A DNA stretch of 64,000 nucleotides from Bacteroidales bacterium (lineage in GTDB: Bacteria; Bacteroidota; Bacteroidia; Bacteroidales; VadinHA17): the NCBI GenBank assembly GCA_025454795.1, contig JALONT010000011.1:1-64000 (forward strand), in the 5' to 3' direction. The notes below the pieces were generated by a model. It did not search any database and was not told the origin of the DNA. It saw only the letters and a list, made by a program, of their open reading frames with translations. Positions 33,858-42,250 of this stretch are shown piece by piece (the first letter of the stretch is position 1; each line of letters opens with the position of its first letter). A program made the position numbers and the translations under genes.

Positions 33858-35156
33858 TCATTCTATCTCTTTCCCGCTAATATTCAAATACTCCACCTCT
33901 GCCATTGCAAGATTGATCTTATGTATTTCATAATTTATAAGAGCCTGCTTTTCGGAATTCATTTCATTCATGTATCCTGTTGCAGTGATTGTGCCGTTTT
34001 CGTATTGAGATTCCGCAGCAACAGTGATCCTTTTCCTTATCGCGATAAGTTCAGAGTCGGATTCAATAAGTGATTTCAGGCTTAATATTTCTGCACTTTT
34101 TGAATTAAGAAGTCTTTTAAGATTATCTGACAGATCGATTTTTTTGTTTTCTATAATCCCCTGCTGGATGTATATCACCTGTTTTTCATCTTTTACTTTA
34201 TTCCAGTCGAAGATGTTCCACTTAACCCCGGCTCCGAGAATATAATATGGGGCAAATTCATCTTTAAAGAAATTGCCGCCGGGAGGATTTCCATAACCGA
34301 GAGTGGCAAATCCGAATGCCCTGGGCATTCGCTTGCTTTGTATAACCTGAAGTGTTGCAGCAAGTTGCTCTTTCCGGAGATCAAGTATCCGCAACTCGGG
34401 ACGTGTTAATTCATCCGGCAGTTCTTCTCCCGGTGATGGAAGGACAAATTTTGTTGAATCATCAATTTCAAAATCCGTGAGATCTGATAATATATTCATA
34501 AGTGATGTCTTCCTGGTCTCATTTTCACTTATTTGCTGGCGGAGCTTTATCTTTTCAGAAGCAAGAACATCAATATCTGATCTTAATATGACACCACTTG
34601 CAAGTGCTGAATTCATTGATACTATTCTCCTGTTTATCAGTTCAAAATAATTTTGCAGAAGCTCTTTCTGCCTGTCAAGAAGCAATAGATTAAAGTAATA
34701 GTTGTTTATCTGGCCACGAAGCTTATAAAGGTCTGTTTCAGTCTGCTTCTGATTGATGTTCAAATCAGCTTTTTCAAGAGCCCGTGCATTTTTTATTGCT
34801 CCACCATCATAAATGACCTGGTTGATATCAACTGTAATTTTATACTGTTTATGCGGCAGAGGATCTATCAGATCGGCAATTCCGGGAACAGGAAGAGAGC
34901 CCAGTATGTCGGACATATCCACAACAGAAGAGTTGTAGACAAAGCTGCCATTGGCATCGAGTGTTGGCAGCCATCCTTTTGAAAGGTCCTTGTCCTTCAG
35001 CTGCCATATTTCAGTGTAAGAATCTTTTTCCCCGGTTATTGCACTGGCAGCTGTTGCCATTTCATAGCACTCTTTAAGTGTGAGCACCTTCTGGGCAAAC
35101 ATTGCTGACGATCCGGTAATGAGCATTATTAGTAAAATCAGAACTATCCTTTTCAT
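33858..35156 (-). CDS. TolC family outer-membrane efflux protein
   Basis: The 432-residue protein is an outer-membrane channel subunit. It has a signal peptide (MKRIVLILLIMLITGSSAMFAQ) and the OEP repeat pattern of long coiled helices. Two structural repeats are visible: LTLKECYEMA at the N-terminus begins the first, and residues from about 215 begin the second. It lies between the tetR and adaptor genes, 22 bp after tetR, so this operon encodes its own tripartite exit channel, unlike E. coli ybhGFSR which relies on the chromosomal TolC. Confidence 0.88.
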   Translation of the reverse strand: MKRIVLILLIMLITGSSAMFAQKVLTLKECYEMATAASAITGEKDSYTEIWQLKDKDLSKGWLPTLDANGSFVYNSSVVDMSDILGSLPVPGIADLIDPLPHKQYKITVDINQVIYDGGAIKNARALEKADLNINQKQTETDLYKLRGQINNYYFNLLLLDRQKELLQNYFELINRRIVSMNSALASGVILRSDIDVLASEKIKLRQQISENETRKTSLMNILSDLTDFEIDDSTKFVLPSPGEELPDELTRPELRILDLRKEQLAATLQVIQSKRMPRAFGFATLGYGNPPGGNFFKDEFAPYYILGAGVKWNIFDWNKVKDEKQVIYIQQGIIENKKIDLSDNLKRLLNSKSAEILSLKSLIESDSELIAIRKRITVAAESQYENGTITATGYMNEMNSEKQALINYEIHKINLAMAEVEYLNISGKEIE

Positions 35157-35178
35157 CCGATATCTATTTTATTCTAAA

Positions 35179-35802
35179 CTATGAACTCGAATCATTTTTT
35201 ATTGCTTTTATTACAAAATCCGCAGCAAACACTTTCCTTTCCTCTATATAATCATTGAAGTTGATATCCATTTTTTCAAATATACCTTCCAGGATTCCTC
35301 TGGCTGCAAAAGGAAAAACGCTTATAGCTGCCATTGTTGACATCAGCTGAGGTATTGTCTGCTTAGTGATGTTGTATTTCTTAAGTTCGTCTTTATGCTG
35401 TGCCTCCAGTGTCAGCCATAGTTTGTTGACATCAATCTGCCGTATAAGCTTTTTAATCCTTGCAGGATTACGGTTTATTTCGTTCAACAGGAATGCCGGA
35501 AGCCCTGGATTCTTTTGCATAAAGGTTATGTGTTCCCTGAAGAAAAACTTTATCTTTTCTTCAAGAGAAAGTTTTTCATCAAATACCGGTGCAAATTTTT
35601 TGAACATTTGCCCGGCGATCATTTCAAAAACTGCGTTGAAAAGATGATCCTTTGTGCGGTAATAATAATGCAGCAACGATTTGTTTATACCTGCATGATC
35701 AGCAATGTCCTGCATTCTTGCCCCATCCATTCCTTTTTCAATGAATACCTCAGTGGCTGATTCGAAAATTTTTTCTTCAGTTTGTTTATCTTTTTCTGTC
35801 AT
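35179..35802 (-). CDS. TetR/AcrR family transcriptional regulator (CecR-like position)
   Basis: This 207-residue repressor has a helix-turn-helix at residues 10-60: ATEVFIEKGMDGARMQDIA followed by HAGINKSLLHYYYRTKDHLF, the typical TetR recognition region. The C-terminal helical domain would bind an inducer. It is the first gene of a seven-gene export operon, as CecR (YbiH) stands before ybhGFSR in E. coli. Its promoter (35860-35890) carries four 13-bp direct repeats (35808-35858) across the predicted start of transcription and leader. Autoregulation by binding there is therefore very likely, with induction by an exported compound. Confidence 0.9.
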   Translation of the reverse strand: MTEKDKQTEEKIFESATEVFIEKGMDGARMQDIADHAGINKSLLHYYYRTKDHLFNAVFEMIAGQMFKKFAPVFDEKLSLEEKIKFFFREHITFMQKNPGLPAFLLNEINRNPARIKKLIRQIDVNKLWLTLEAQHKDELKKYNITKQTIPQLMSTMAAISVFPFAARGILEGIFEKMDINFNDYIEERKVFAADFVIKAIKNDSSS

Positions 35803-35807
35803 GTCTC

Positions 35808-35858
35808 TTAACCATTAGGTTTAACCAAATAGATTAACCATATAGTTTAACCAACTAG
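35808..35858 (-). promoter_or_regulatory. Four 13-bp direct repeats, likely operator of the tetR-efflux operon
   Basis: TTAACCAnnTAG (plus-strand sense) starts at 35808, 35821, 35834 and 35847, an exact 13-bp period. The first copy has TTAG, the others ATAG, ATAG and CTAG. The array covers the predicted transcription start (near 35853) and ends 6 bp from the tetR start codon. Confidence 0.75.
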
Positions 35859-35859
35859 T

Positions 35860-35890
35860 CAAAATTAAAACAGATTTATTTATTATGCAA
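35860..35890 (-). promoter_or_regulatory. Predicted promoter of the tetR-efflux operon
   Basis: On the minus strand TTG (35888-35890) and TAATTTTG (35860-35867), spaced by 20 bp, match the Bacteroidota consensus. Transcription would begin near 35853, inside the repeat array. Confidence 0.7.
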
Positions 35891-35907
35891 ATATTTTTAA
35901 AGAATTT

Positions 35908-35994
35908 TGGACTAAAGTCCTCCTCTGGTATGATTTCTGTAACCCATGACTTAAGTCATGGGTTAGTAATAATCACAATGACAGGCCTTTAGCC
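35908..35994. repeat. REP-like palindromes, second cluster
   Basis: GGACTAAAGTCC at 35909-35920, a perfect 24-bp palindrome at 35941-35964 and GGCCTTTAGCC at 35984-35994. No gene lies between the tetR promoter and the lipoprotein gene start at 36115. The cores match those at 193-228 and 39171-39182. Confidence 0.7.
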
Positions 35995-36114
35995 ATAAAC
36001 AATATTGACCCGGAACAAGCATATTCTAAATATTACAGGATTCTGATTTTAGTCTGCTGCCCTGAAAGAGAGACACGATTTTTGAGAAATTGTTATAGAC
36101 CAGATTTATCCCTT

Positions 36115-36453
36115 ATGAAGAAATTTATTCTTATTCTGGTTTTTTCGACTCTTATTTTTAAGAGTTGTGAAAAGACAGGTAAGGACTCTCCGGATTGCAT
36201 AAGGGATAAAATAAGGGAGTTTGCAAAAAACAAGAACTGTGAAAGAGGATCCTCTGTTTCTCAGTTTCTTTTTAAGGACGGTTACGTTTATCTTTTTGAA
36301 CAAGGCAATTGCGGAGCTGACTTAGGATCTTCGGTTTATGATGAAGCGTGTGAATATCTTGGCTTTCTCGGAGGTATTGCGGGGAACATGATTATCCAGG
36401 GTGTCAGATTTGATCAGGAGGCTGTTTTCGTAAAAAAAATCTGGGAGGATTAA
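36115..36453 (+). CDS. Small lipoprotein, DUF6970-like (low confidence family)
   Basis: The 112-residue protein starts MKKFILILVFSTLIFKSC, a lipoprotein signal with acylated cysteine 18. The mature part is about 95 residues with five further cysteines (CIRD, NC, GNCGAD, EACEYL) and a core motif VYLFEQGNCG. The Cys pattern and ending resemble small Bacteroidota lipoproteins grouped as DUF6970, but I cannot confirm this. The frame begins at 36082 (11 extra residues) yet the signal peptide starts at 36115. It is followed 11 bp later by the ygiD remnant on the same strand. Function unknown. Confidence 0.65.
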   Translation: MKKFILILVFSTLIFKSCEKTGKDSPDCIRDKIREFAKNKNCERGSSVSQFLFKDGYVYLFEQGNCGADLGSSVYDEACEYLGFLGGIAGNMIIQGVRFDQEAVFVKKIWED

Positions 36454-36464
36454 CCACTATTTGT

Positions 36465-36629
36465 ATGAATACAGCTACTAATAATTCTGACAATGCACGC
36501 ATAATACCCATGCTCTTTGTTAGTCACGGCAGCCCGATGAATGCAATTGAAGCAAACGGGAAAATGAAGAGTTTTATAGTTTCTTATACCTTAACCGAAG
36601 ACTATTACTTACCACACTCACTGAGCTGA
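36465..36629 (+). pseudogene. Truncated 5' remnant of a YgiD-like 4,5-DOPA extradiol dioxygenase gene
   Basis: Starting at ATG 36465, the frame encodes MNTATNNSDNARIIPMLFVS and then HGSPMNAIEANGKMKSF. The segment MLFVSHGSPMNAIE is the N-terminus of class III extradiol dioxygenases of the YgiD type, with its zinc-binding histidine. Similarity ends near residue 36 (about 36572); a stop follows at 36627-36629. The complete family protein is about 260 residues, so about 85% is missing. The remnant abuts and overlaps the 3' end of the copper ATPase gene (36574), which probably marks a deletion or insertion join. Confidence 0.7.
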
Positions 36630-38802
36630 GGGCCATTGCTGCTCCGGCAATCATCGGATTCAACAGAAAACCGGTAAATGGGAAGAGAATCCCGGCAGCA
36701 ACCGGAATACCAATTATATTATATATGAATGCCCAGAACAGATTCTGATTTATCGTTGCAACAGTAAGTCTGGAGAGTTTTATTGCCTTTGGAATCTTTG
36801 TAAGATCCGATGAGATTATTGTCATTTTTGCTACATCTATTGCGATATCGGACCCTTTCCCCATTGCAATGCTGACATCAGCCTGAGCCAGTGCCTGCGA
36901 ATCATTTATCCCGTCGCCGACCATTGCTACGATTTTTCCTTTTTCCTGCAGATGCCTGACGAAATCATGCTTGTCCTGCGGCAGCGCTTCAGCCCTGAAG
37001 CTGTCAATGCCAGCCTTCCTGGCAATAGCCGCAGCACTATTTTCATTATCACCGGTAAGCATATGCACTTCTATTCCAAGATCGTGAAGTTGTCTGATAG
37101 CTTCCCTGGATGAGCCTTTTATCGTGTCAGAGATTGCAATAACAGAAAGAACCTGGATCGTATCTGAAAAGAATGAGATTGTCTTTGCTTCATTCTGCCA
37201 CTTTTCAGCAAGAGTCAGAAGCTCAATTTCAATTACAATATTATTCTCATCCATAAGCTTTTTGCTGCCTATGAAATAGAATTCCTCATTTACAAGCGCC
37301 CTGACTCCTTTCCCTGTAATACTATCAACCCTGGACGGTATGTATGTACTTTTTATTCCGGCATTTTCAAGGTGATTTACCATTGGAACAGCCAGCGGAT
37401 GCTCGCTGTTTCTCTGAATAGAGTGGATGATTGACCCGTTCTTAACTGAATCAATGCCTTCTTTCCATATCAGGTTATTTACTTCAGGCTTCCCGAGTGT
37501 GACAGTCCCCGTTTTATCCAGAACTATTGCATTTATTTTAAGAGCAATTTCAAGACTTTCAGCATCTTTTATTAAGATCCCGTTATTGGCACCTTTTCCT
37601 ATTCCGACCATAATAGCTGTCGGAGTTGCAAGTCCAAGAGCACACGGGCAGGCAAGGATAAGTACTGTAACGACTGCCAGTAAACTGTGAGTCAGTGCGT
37701 TATCTGTTCCTGAGAAGAACCATATCAATCCGCTTAGCAAAGCAACTGATATTACAACGGGAACAAAGATACCTGCAATTTTATCAACAAGATGCTGTAC
37801 GGGGGCTTTGCTGCCCTGGGCTTCCCTGACCATTTTAATGATATGGGCAAGCAAAGTATCTCCACCGACTTTTTCGGCCCGGAACTGAAAGCTACCTTTC
37901 TGATTGATTGTTCCGGCAAAAACTTTCGATTGAATGGTCTTTTCCACGGCTATGGGCTCTCCGGTGATCATGTTTTCATCGATAAAAGAGCTGCCTGATA
38001 TAATTGTACCATCGACAGGTATCTTGCTACCGGGTTTAATAAGAATAATATCTCCCGGCATTACATTACTTACCGGGATCTCTTTATGTTCACCGTTTTG
38101 CAATACCACAAAAACGGTCTTTACCTGCATCCCGATTAGTTTCTTCAATGCAGAAGATGTATTTGATTTTGCTTTTTCCTCGAAGAGTTTGCCAAGCAGG
38201 ATAAAAGTTATGATCACTGCTGAAGCTTCAAAATAGACATGACCATGAACACCTGCCTTATGGAAAAAGTCCGGAAAGAAAGTTACAGCGGCACTAAAAA
38301 AATATGCAATTCCTGTACTTAATGCTACCAGGGTATCCATGTTTGAAGAGCGGTGTTTCAGCTGTTTCCAGGCACTGGTTGGAAACTGACGGCCGAACCA
38401 GAATACCACCGGAGTTGCAAGCGCCATCATTATGTGGTTCGCAAAAGGGATGTTCATGAAGAACATTGCAATTATTACCAGGGGAATGCTCAGAGCTGCT
38501 GCACCAATTGTATTTTTCCGTATTTTTTTGAAATAGGCCAGATGAGCCTCCTCTTTGAGTTCCTGGGTGTTTGCTTCATCAATAATGATATCGTATCCAA
38601 TTGCCTGGATAGCTTTCTTCATCTCGGAAGGAGTGATCTCTTCAGGTAAGAATTCAACCAGGAGAGATGTGTCGGCAAAATTTACTGATGCGCTCTTAAT
38701 CCCGGGAAGATTCTTAACAAATGTTTCTGTCCTGACTGCACATGATGCACAATGAAGTCCTGTAACTGGATAAGTTTTCAATATTTTAACTTCCGGGGTC
38801 AT
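36574..38802 (-). CDS. copA: Copper-translocating P-type ATPase
   Basis: This P1B-type ATPase exports Cu+ from the cytoplasm. The 742-residue protein has one N-terminal heavy-metal domain with GLHCASC (Cys18, Cys21) and eight transmembrane helices. The metal site CPC is in ACPCALGLATPTAI (about residues 384-386). The phosphorylated aspartate is in DKTGT (Asp428), the ATP-binding HP is in SEHPLAV, and the hinge is MVGDGINDSQAL. All residues needed for transport are present. It has a predicted promoter at 38829-38855. The ygiD remnant overlaps its end. No copper chaperone or regulator gene is adjacent. Confidence 0.95.
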   Translation of the reverse strand: MTPEVKILKTYPVTGLHCASCAVRTETFVKNLPGIKSASVNFADTSLLVEFLPEEITPSEMKKAIQAIGYDIIIDEANTQELKEEAHLAYFKKIRKNTIGAAALSIPLVIIAMFFMNIPFANHIMMALATPVVFWFGRQFPTSAWKQLKHRSSNMDTLVALSTGIAYFFSAAVTFFPDFFHKAGVHGHVYFEASAVIITFILLGKLFEEKAKSNTSSALKKLIGMQVKTVFVVLQNGEHKEIPVSNVMPGDIILIKPGSKIPVDGTIISGSSFIDENMITGEPIAVEKTIQSKVFAGTINQKGSFQFRAEKVGGDTLLAHIIKMVREAQGSKAPVQHLVDKIAGIFVPVVISVALLSGLIWFFSGTDNALTHSLLAVVTVLILACPCALGLATPTAIMVGIGKGANNGILIKDAESLEIALKINAIVLDKTGTVTLGKPEVNNLIWKEGIDSVKNGSIIHSIQRNSEHPLAVPMVNHLENAGIKSTYIPSRVDSITGKGVRALVNEEFYFIGSKKLMDENNIVIEIELLTLAEKWQNEAKTISFFSDTIQVLSVIAISDTIKGSSREAIRQLHDLGIEVHMLTGDNENSAAAIARKAGIDSFRAEALPQDKHDFVRHLQEKGKIVAMVGDGINDSQALAQADVSIAMGKGSDIAIDVAKMTIISSDLTKIPKAIKLSRLTVATINQNLFWAFIYNIIGIPVAAGILFPFTGFLLNPMIAGAAMALSSVSVVSNSLRLRYKKL

Positions 38803-39284
38803 TTCTGGAAATATTAAATAGACGTCAACAAAGGTAATTCAAATCAAAATCGCAACCTTAGATCAAATTTATATATATAACATATGAGATATTAAATAGT
38901 TAATCTTAAATAAAAAATCATTTTTGTAGTTACCAACCAGATTGTTTAATTACCAATATCTGAAATATGAAATGGCAAGGCAGACAAGGCAGTGATAATG
39001 TAGAAGCTCAGGGTTAAAACCCCTGCTGGAAAGGGTTTTTTATACCCCGAACTGAAGTCCGGGATTAGAGACTGCATTCCGGGATTAAGTGCTGTATTTC
39101 TTTTCCCGATGTAAGAAAGAATATCAATTAACCCCGGGCTTCAGCCCGGGGTGACAAAAGCAGGAATTCAGGACTAAAGTCCTGAATTCCTTGAAATAGC
39201 TAAAAAAATATAAAAAAAATTTGTATTTGTAAAATATAATATTCTATATTTGCAATATATAAGTAACTTAAATATACCAAAAAC
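38803..39284. repeat. Divergent intergenic region with REP-like palindromes and two predicted promoters
   Basis: No gene is visible. Palindromes lie at 39011-39022 (GGGTTAAAACCC), 39045-39063, 39131-39152 (22 bp, GC-rich) and 39163-39190 (stems of 13 bp with a 2-nt centre, containing GGACTAAAGTCC). A candidate copA promoter (minus strand) has TACCTTTG at 38829-38836 and TTG at 38853-38855. The padR promoter has TTG at 39221-39223 and TATATTTG at 39245-39252. Confidence 0.7.
39221..39252 (+). promoter_or_regulatory. Predicted promoter of padR and the HWPGAG membrane genes
   Basis: TTG at 39221-39223 and TATATTTG at 39245-39252 are 21 bp apart. Transcription would begin near 39259, 26 nt before padR. 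Confidence 0.6.
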
Positions 39285-39629
39285 ATGATACCAACAGATC
39301 TGATTAAAGGTTCATTAAAGACAATCGTTCTCAAGCTTCTTGAAGAGAATGGACGTATGTATGGTTATGATATTACCCGAAAAGTTGAAGAACTAACTGA
39401 GGGTAAGATAAAGCTTACTTATGGAGCACTTTATCCCGTGCTTCATAAGCTTGAAAGCGACGGAGTGTTGATGACTGAATCGGAAAATTTCAATAACCGT
39501 ATTCGAATTTATTACAGTCTGACCTCAAAAGGGCATTCTTTAGTTACAGAAAAGATCAAGGAGATGAAAGAGTTCATCGAGTCGCTTGAAAAAATCGTTA
39601 ACCCGCTACCTGGTTTGAGCTATGCCTGA
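39285..39629 (+). CDS. PadR family transcriptional regulator
   Basis: PadR proteins are winged-helix regulators, usually repressors, that respond to small molecules. The 114-residue product has the family N-terminus LIKGSLKTIVLKLLEENGRMYGYDITRKV in pieces, the winged-helix part with KLTYGALYPVLHKLESDGV and a short C-terminal helix. The next gene starts 8 bp before its stop codon, so the two are translationally coupled. It probably controls its own operon, which encodes two GldL-like repeat membrane proteins. PadR genes coupled to membrane-protein genes are common in Bacteroidota and Firmicutes; the signal here is unknown. Confidence 0.93.
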   Translation: MIPTDLIKGSLKTIVLKLLEENGRMYGYDITRKVEELTEGKIKLTYGALYPVLHKLESDGVLMTESENFNNRIRIYYSLTSKGHSLVTEKIKEMKEFIESLEKIVNPLPGLSYA

Positions 39630-41055
39630 ATTAAGCCTCCGGCATATTGATCAGATCAGCCGGGATATCGGGCAGCAGGAGATCACATTCTCACATCTCC
39701 TTGAAGACCTTATTGACCATATATGCTGCGATGTGGAACATGAGATGCAGAATGGTCTTGAATTTACTGAAGCTTATAGCATTGTGAAGCACAAATTGGG
39801 AAAGCGAAGGCTTAAGGAGATTCAGGAAGAGATACTTTATACAGTTGACACAAAATACAGACAAATGAAAAACACAATGAAGATTTCAGGCATTGCCGGA
39901 ACAATAATGTTCGGTTTTGCCGCACTTTTAAAGATAATGCACTGGCCCGGAGCAGGCATATTACTTGTCCTGGGAGCACTTACACTTGCATTTATCTTTA
40001 TGCCGTCAGCCCTGGGAGTTCTCTGGAAAGAGACTCATAGCACGAAGAGACTCTTTCTCTTCATTTCGGCATTCCTGACAGGGATGTTTTTTATAATAGG
40101 CACACTTTTCAAAGTCCAGCACTGGCCTGGCGCAGGTTTAGTCCTGATTCTGGGAGCGCTGACAGGAATCCTTTTCTTTATACCTGCACTTACCGTAAGC
40201 AGATTAAGAGATCCTGAAAATAAATCAAAACGGGGCATCTATCTGCTGGGTTCAACAGGACTGATTTTCTGCGTTGCAGGAATGCTATGCAAGATACAGC
40301 ACTGGCCGCTGGCAGCTACTCTTCTGATGATTGGTATGTTTATATTGTTTATCATTGTTCTCCCCTGGTACACATGGCTTACCTGGAGGGAGGAAAAGAA
40401 CGTAAGCGCTGTGTTCATATATCTGGTTGCAGGTTCCATGGCATTAATTGTTCCTGCTGCCATTATAAACCTGAACCTTCAGCAGAAATTTACAGAAGGC
40501 TACTTTATAAATCAGGAACAGGAACAGGAACTCTACAGTTACTTATACAGGAATAACAAGTCAATTCTGTCAAAACATAAGGATTCACAGGCGTTTTCAA
40601 CAATGGCTCAGCTTCATTCAAAAACAAATTACCTGCTAAAGCTTATTGACGACATCGAATTTAAGATGATCGCCGAAGCTGAAGGAGAACCAGGTCAACC
40701 TGCAATAAATCCTCCGCAGGTCAGGCAAACGGATGAGGGACAGGTTATAGATTTCCTGTCACTTACAATACCCTTTCATTACCAGCCTGTCAGAGACTTT
40801 CTTTTTCCCGGAACACAATCACGTATGGCACTGGAAACAGCAATGGGGGATTATAAAAATTATATTGCAGGATTGGATTCATTACCGGAATTTCAGAAAT
40901 ACACACTGCTTATAAATCCCGCTGATTATCTTCCTTCAGATATCCAAACGACCGGCAGGATCTCAATGATGACCGGATGTCATTCACTGGCATTGCTTAG
41001 AAACAGTCTCCTTACGGTTGAATCGCATATCTTATCCGGATTGGCAAGTCGTTAA
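39622..41055 (+). CDS. Membrane protein with three GldL-like HWPGAG repeats
   Basis: The 477-residue protein has a soluble N-terminal domain (1-85) of helical, acidic character and then six transmembrane helices in three repeats of about 60 residues. Each repeat holds a motif between helices: KIMHWPGAGILL near 103, KVQHWPGAGLVLI near 165, and KIQHWPLAATLL near 225 (the last has lost GAG). A seventh helix and a C-terminal soluble domain of about 200 residues follow. The motif KIMHWPGA is that of GldL of the gliding/type IX secretion motor, but GldL has a single copy and the gld genes are absent here. The gene overlaps padR by 8 bp. Function unknown. Confidence 0.75.
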   Translation: MPELSLRHIDQISRDIGQQEITFSHLLEDLIDHICCDVEHEMQNGLEFTEAYSIVKHKLGKRRLKEIQEEILYTVDTKYRQMKNTMKISGIAGTIMFGFAALLKIMHWPGAGILLVLGALTLAFIFMPSALGVLWKETHSTKRLFLFISAFLTGMFFIIGTLFKVQHWPGAGLVLILGALTGILFFIPALTVSRLRDPENKSKRGIYLLGSTGLIFCVAGMLCKIQHWPLAATLLMIGMFILFIIVLPWYTWLTWREEKNVSAVFIYLVAGSMALIVPAAIINLNLQQKFTEGYFINQEQEQELYSYLYRNNKSILSKHKDSQAFSTMAQLHSKTNYLLKLIDDIEFKMIAEAEGEPGQPAINPPQVRQTDEGQVIDFLSLTIPFHYQPVRDFLFPGTQSRMALETAMGDYKNYIAGLDSLPEFQKYTLLINPADYLPSDIQTTGRISMMTGCHSLALLRNSLLTVESHILSGLASR

Positions 41056-41078
41056 CAATTAAGTTATTACATGCAATT

Positions 41079-42017
41079 ATGAAACAGAAAATTTATATAT
41101 TAGGTCTGGCAACCACCGGGATTTTATTTGCCGGAACATTGTTCAAGGTACAACATTGGCCCGGGGCAGGTTACCTTCTGACAATCGGGATTTTAATGCT
41201 TGTTTTAATATTTCTTCCCGTTGCGCTGAGAAATCATTACAAAACTGAAGGAAACAACCAGAACAGTTTATTATATTTAGTGACCTGGCTTACCTGTCTT
41301 GTTGTCTTTATTGCCATGCTCTTTAAGATCATGCACTGGCCGGGTGCCGGATATGCTTTAATCATTGCATTGCCTTTCCCATACATTGTTTTTCTTCCCG
41401 TGTTTCTGGCTGTCACATCCAAAAACAAATCTTTCAACATATACAATACTGTATATGTACTGTTTCTCCTGACAGCATTTTCAGCAGTCTCGGTATTGCT
41501 GGCGCTTAATGTATCGAAGGAAATGACAGTTGACAGCCTTAAAATTTCGGACAATTATAACAGGTTGGAGGCAGTGCTCGATGAAATCCAGGTGATTAAT
41601 CAGCAATCTCCTGTAATTCAGAAAATTGATGATGTACTTAAAACTGTAAATGAATATCAGGATATGATATTCAGGCATGAAGGCATTACAGAAGCTCAAT
41701 GGAACGCAAACCCTGAAATCTTGATAATGTCAGGGTCCAGGCAGGTGGTTCCAGCTTCAATGCTTACAGGCAAAGAAGGATTGATAGATACAAAACTGGA
41801 GACCGGGTTGTCTGATCTGGTTCTTTTACTCGGGCGTACGCCTGGATATGAGAAACTATCTGCATCTGCTCCGGTAATCTTTGACCTGCGGTACTTGCCT
41901 GACAACCGTTATATCTGGACAGACAGGCTATTTAAAAATATTGTTCAGCCATGGGCACTCACTTATCTCGACGGATTGGAGACAAATCTTAAAATGATTA
42001 AAGCCTTGGTTTATTAA
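41079..42017 (+). CDS. Membrane protein with two GldL-like HWPGAG repeats
   Basis: The 312-residue protein has two 60-residue repeats of paired helices with KVQHWPGAGYLL near residue 24 and KIMHWPGAGYALI near residue 84. A fifth helix near 130-150 and a soluble C-terminal domain of about 150 residues follow. The overall plan and the C-terminal part resemble the preceding protein without its N-terminal domain, so the two are paralogues. It begins 23 bp after the preceding stop and ends before an intrinsic terminator (42064-42097). Likely both form one membrane complex. No catalytic motif is visible. Confidence 0.75.
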   Translation: MKQKIYILGLATTGILFAGTLFKVQHWPGAGYLLTIGILMLVLIFLPVALRNHYKTEGNNQNSLLYLVTWLTCLVVFIAMLFKIMHWPGAGYALIIALPFPYIVFLPVFLAVTSKNKSFNIYNTVYVLFLLTAFSAVSVLLALNVSKEMTVDSLKISDNYNRLEAVLDEIQVINQQSPVIQKIDDVLKTVNEYQDMIFRHEGITEAQWNANPEILIMSGSRQVVPASMLTGKEGLIDTKLETGLSDLVLLLGRTPGYEKLSASAPVIFDLRYLPDNRYIWTDRLFKNIVQPWALTYLDGLETNLKMIKALVY

Positions 42018-42063
42018 GCTTTTATCTATGCTGTAAATCCAACAATAAAATATTTTAATTAAG

Positions 42064-42097
42064 AACAGGGACTATGTATTGCATATCCCTGTTTTTA
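42064..42097 (+). terminator. Intrinsic terminator of the padR operon
   Basis: AACAGGGA at 42064-42071 pairs with TCCCTGTT at 42086-42093 around a 14-nt loop, then T-rich sequence. It lies 47 bp after the last HWPGAG gene. Confidence 0.8.
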
Positions 42098-42171
42098 ATT
42101 TCAGTTTCTTCTATTTCATTCAGTTTGGAAAGTATCTTGATTTAATTGATTAGCAGAGATTATTAAACTAA

Positions 42172-42186
42172 ATGTAATAATTACAT
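42172..42186. promoter_or_regulatory. 15-bp palindrome upstream of cysE
   Basis: ATGTAAT-A-ATTACAT is an exact palindrome 65 bp before the cysE start. It has the size and shape of a site for a dimeric regulator. No promoter element of the usual type was found near it. Confidence 0.35.
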
Positions 42187-42250
42187 GAATATTGAACATT
42201 ATTAGTATTTTAAGGTTTTGAATTGTATATTATAAATAAGAGTTATCAGT

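Noticed and set aside
33766-33861. 32-residue N-terminal extension of the HlyD-type adaptor
   Set aside because: It is a C-rich repeat read in frame; the lipoprotein signal starts at 33765.
39622-42017. Calling the HWPGAG proteins GldL of the gliding/type IX secretion motor
   Set aside because: GldL has one such motif and sits in gldKLMN; here there are several copies, different soluble domains and no gld neighbours.
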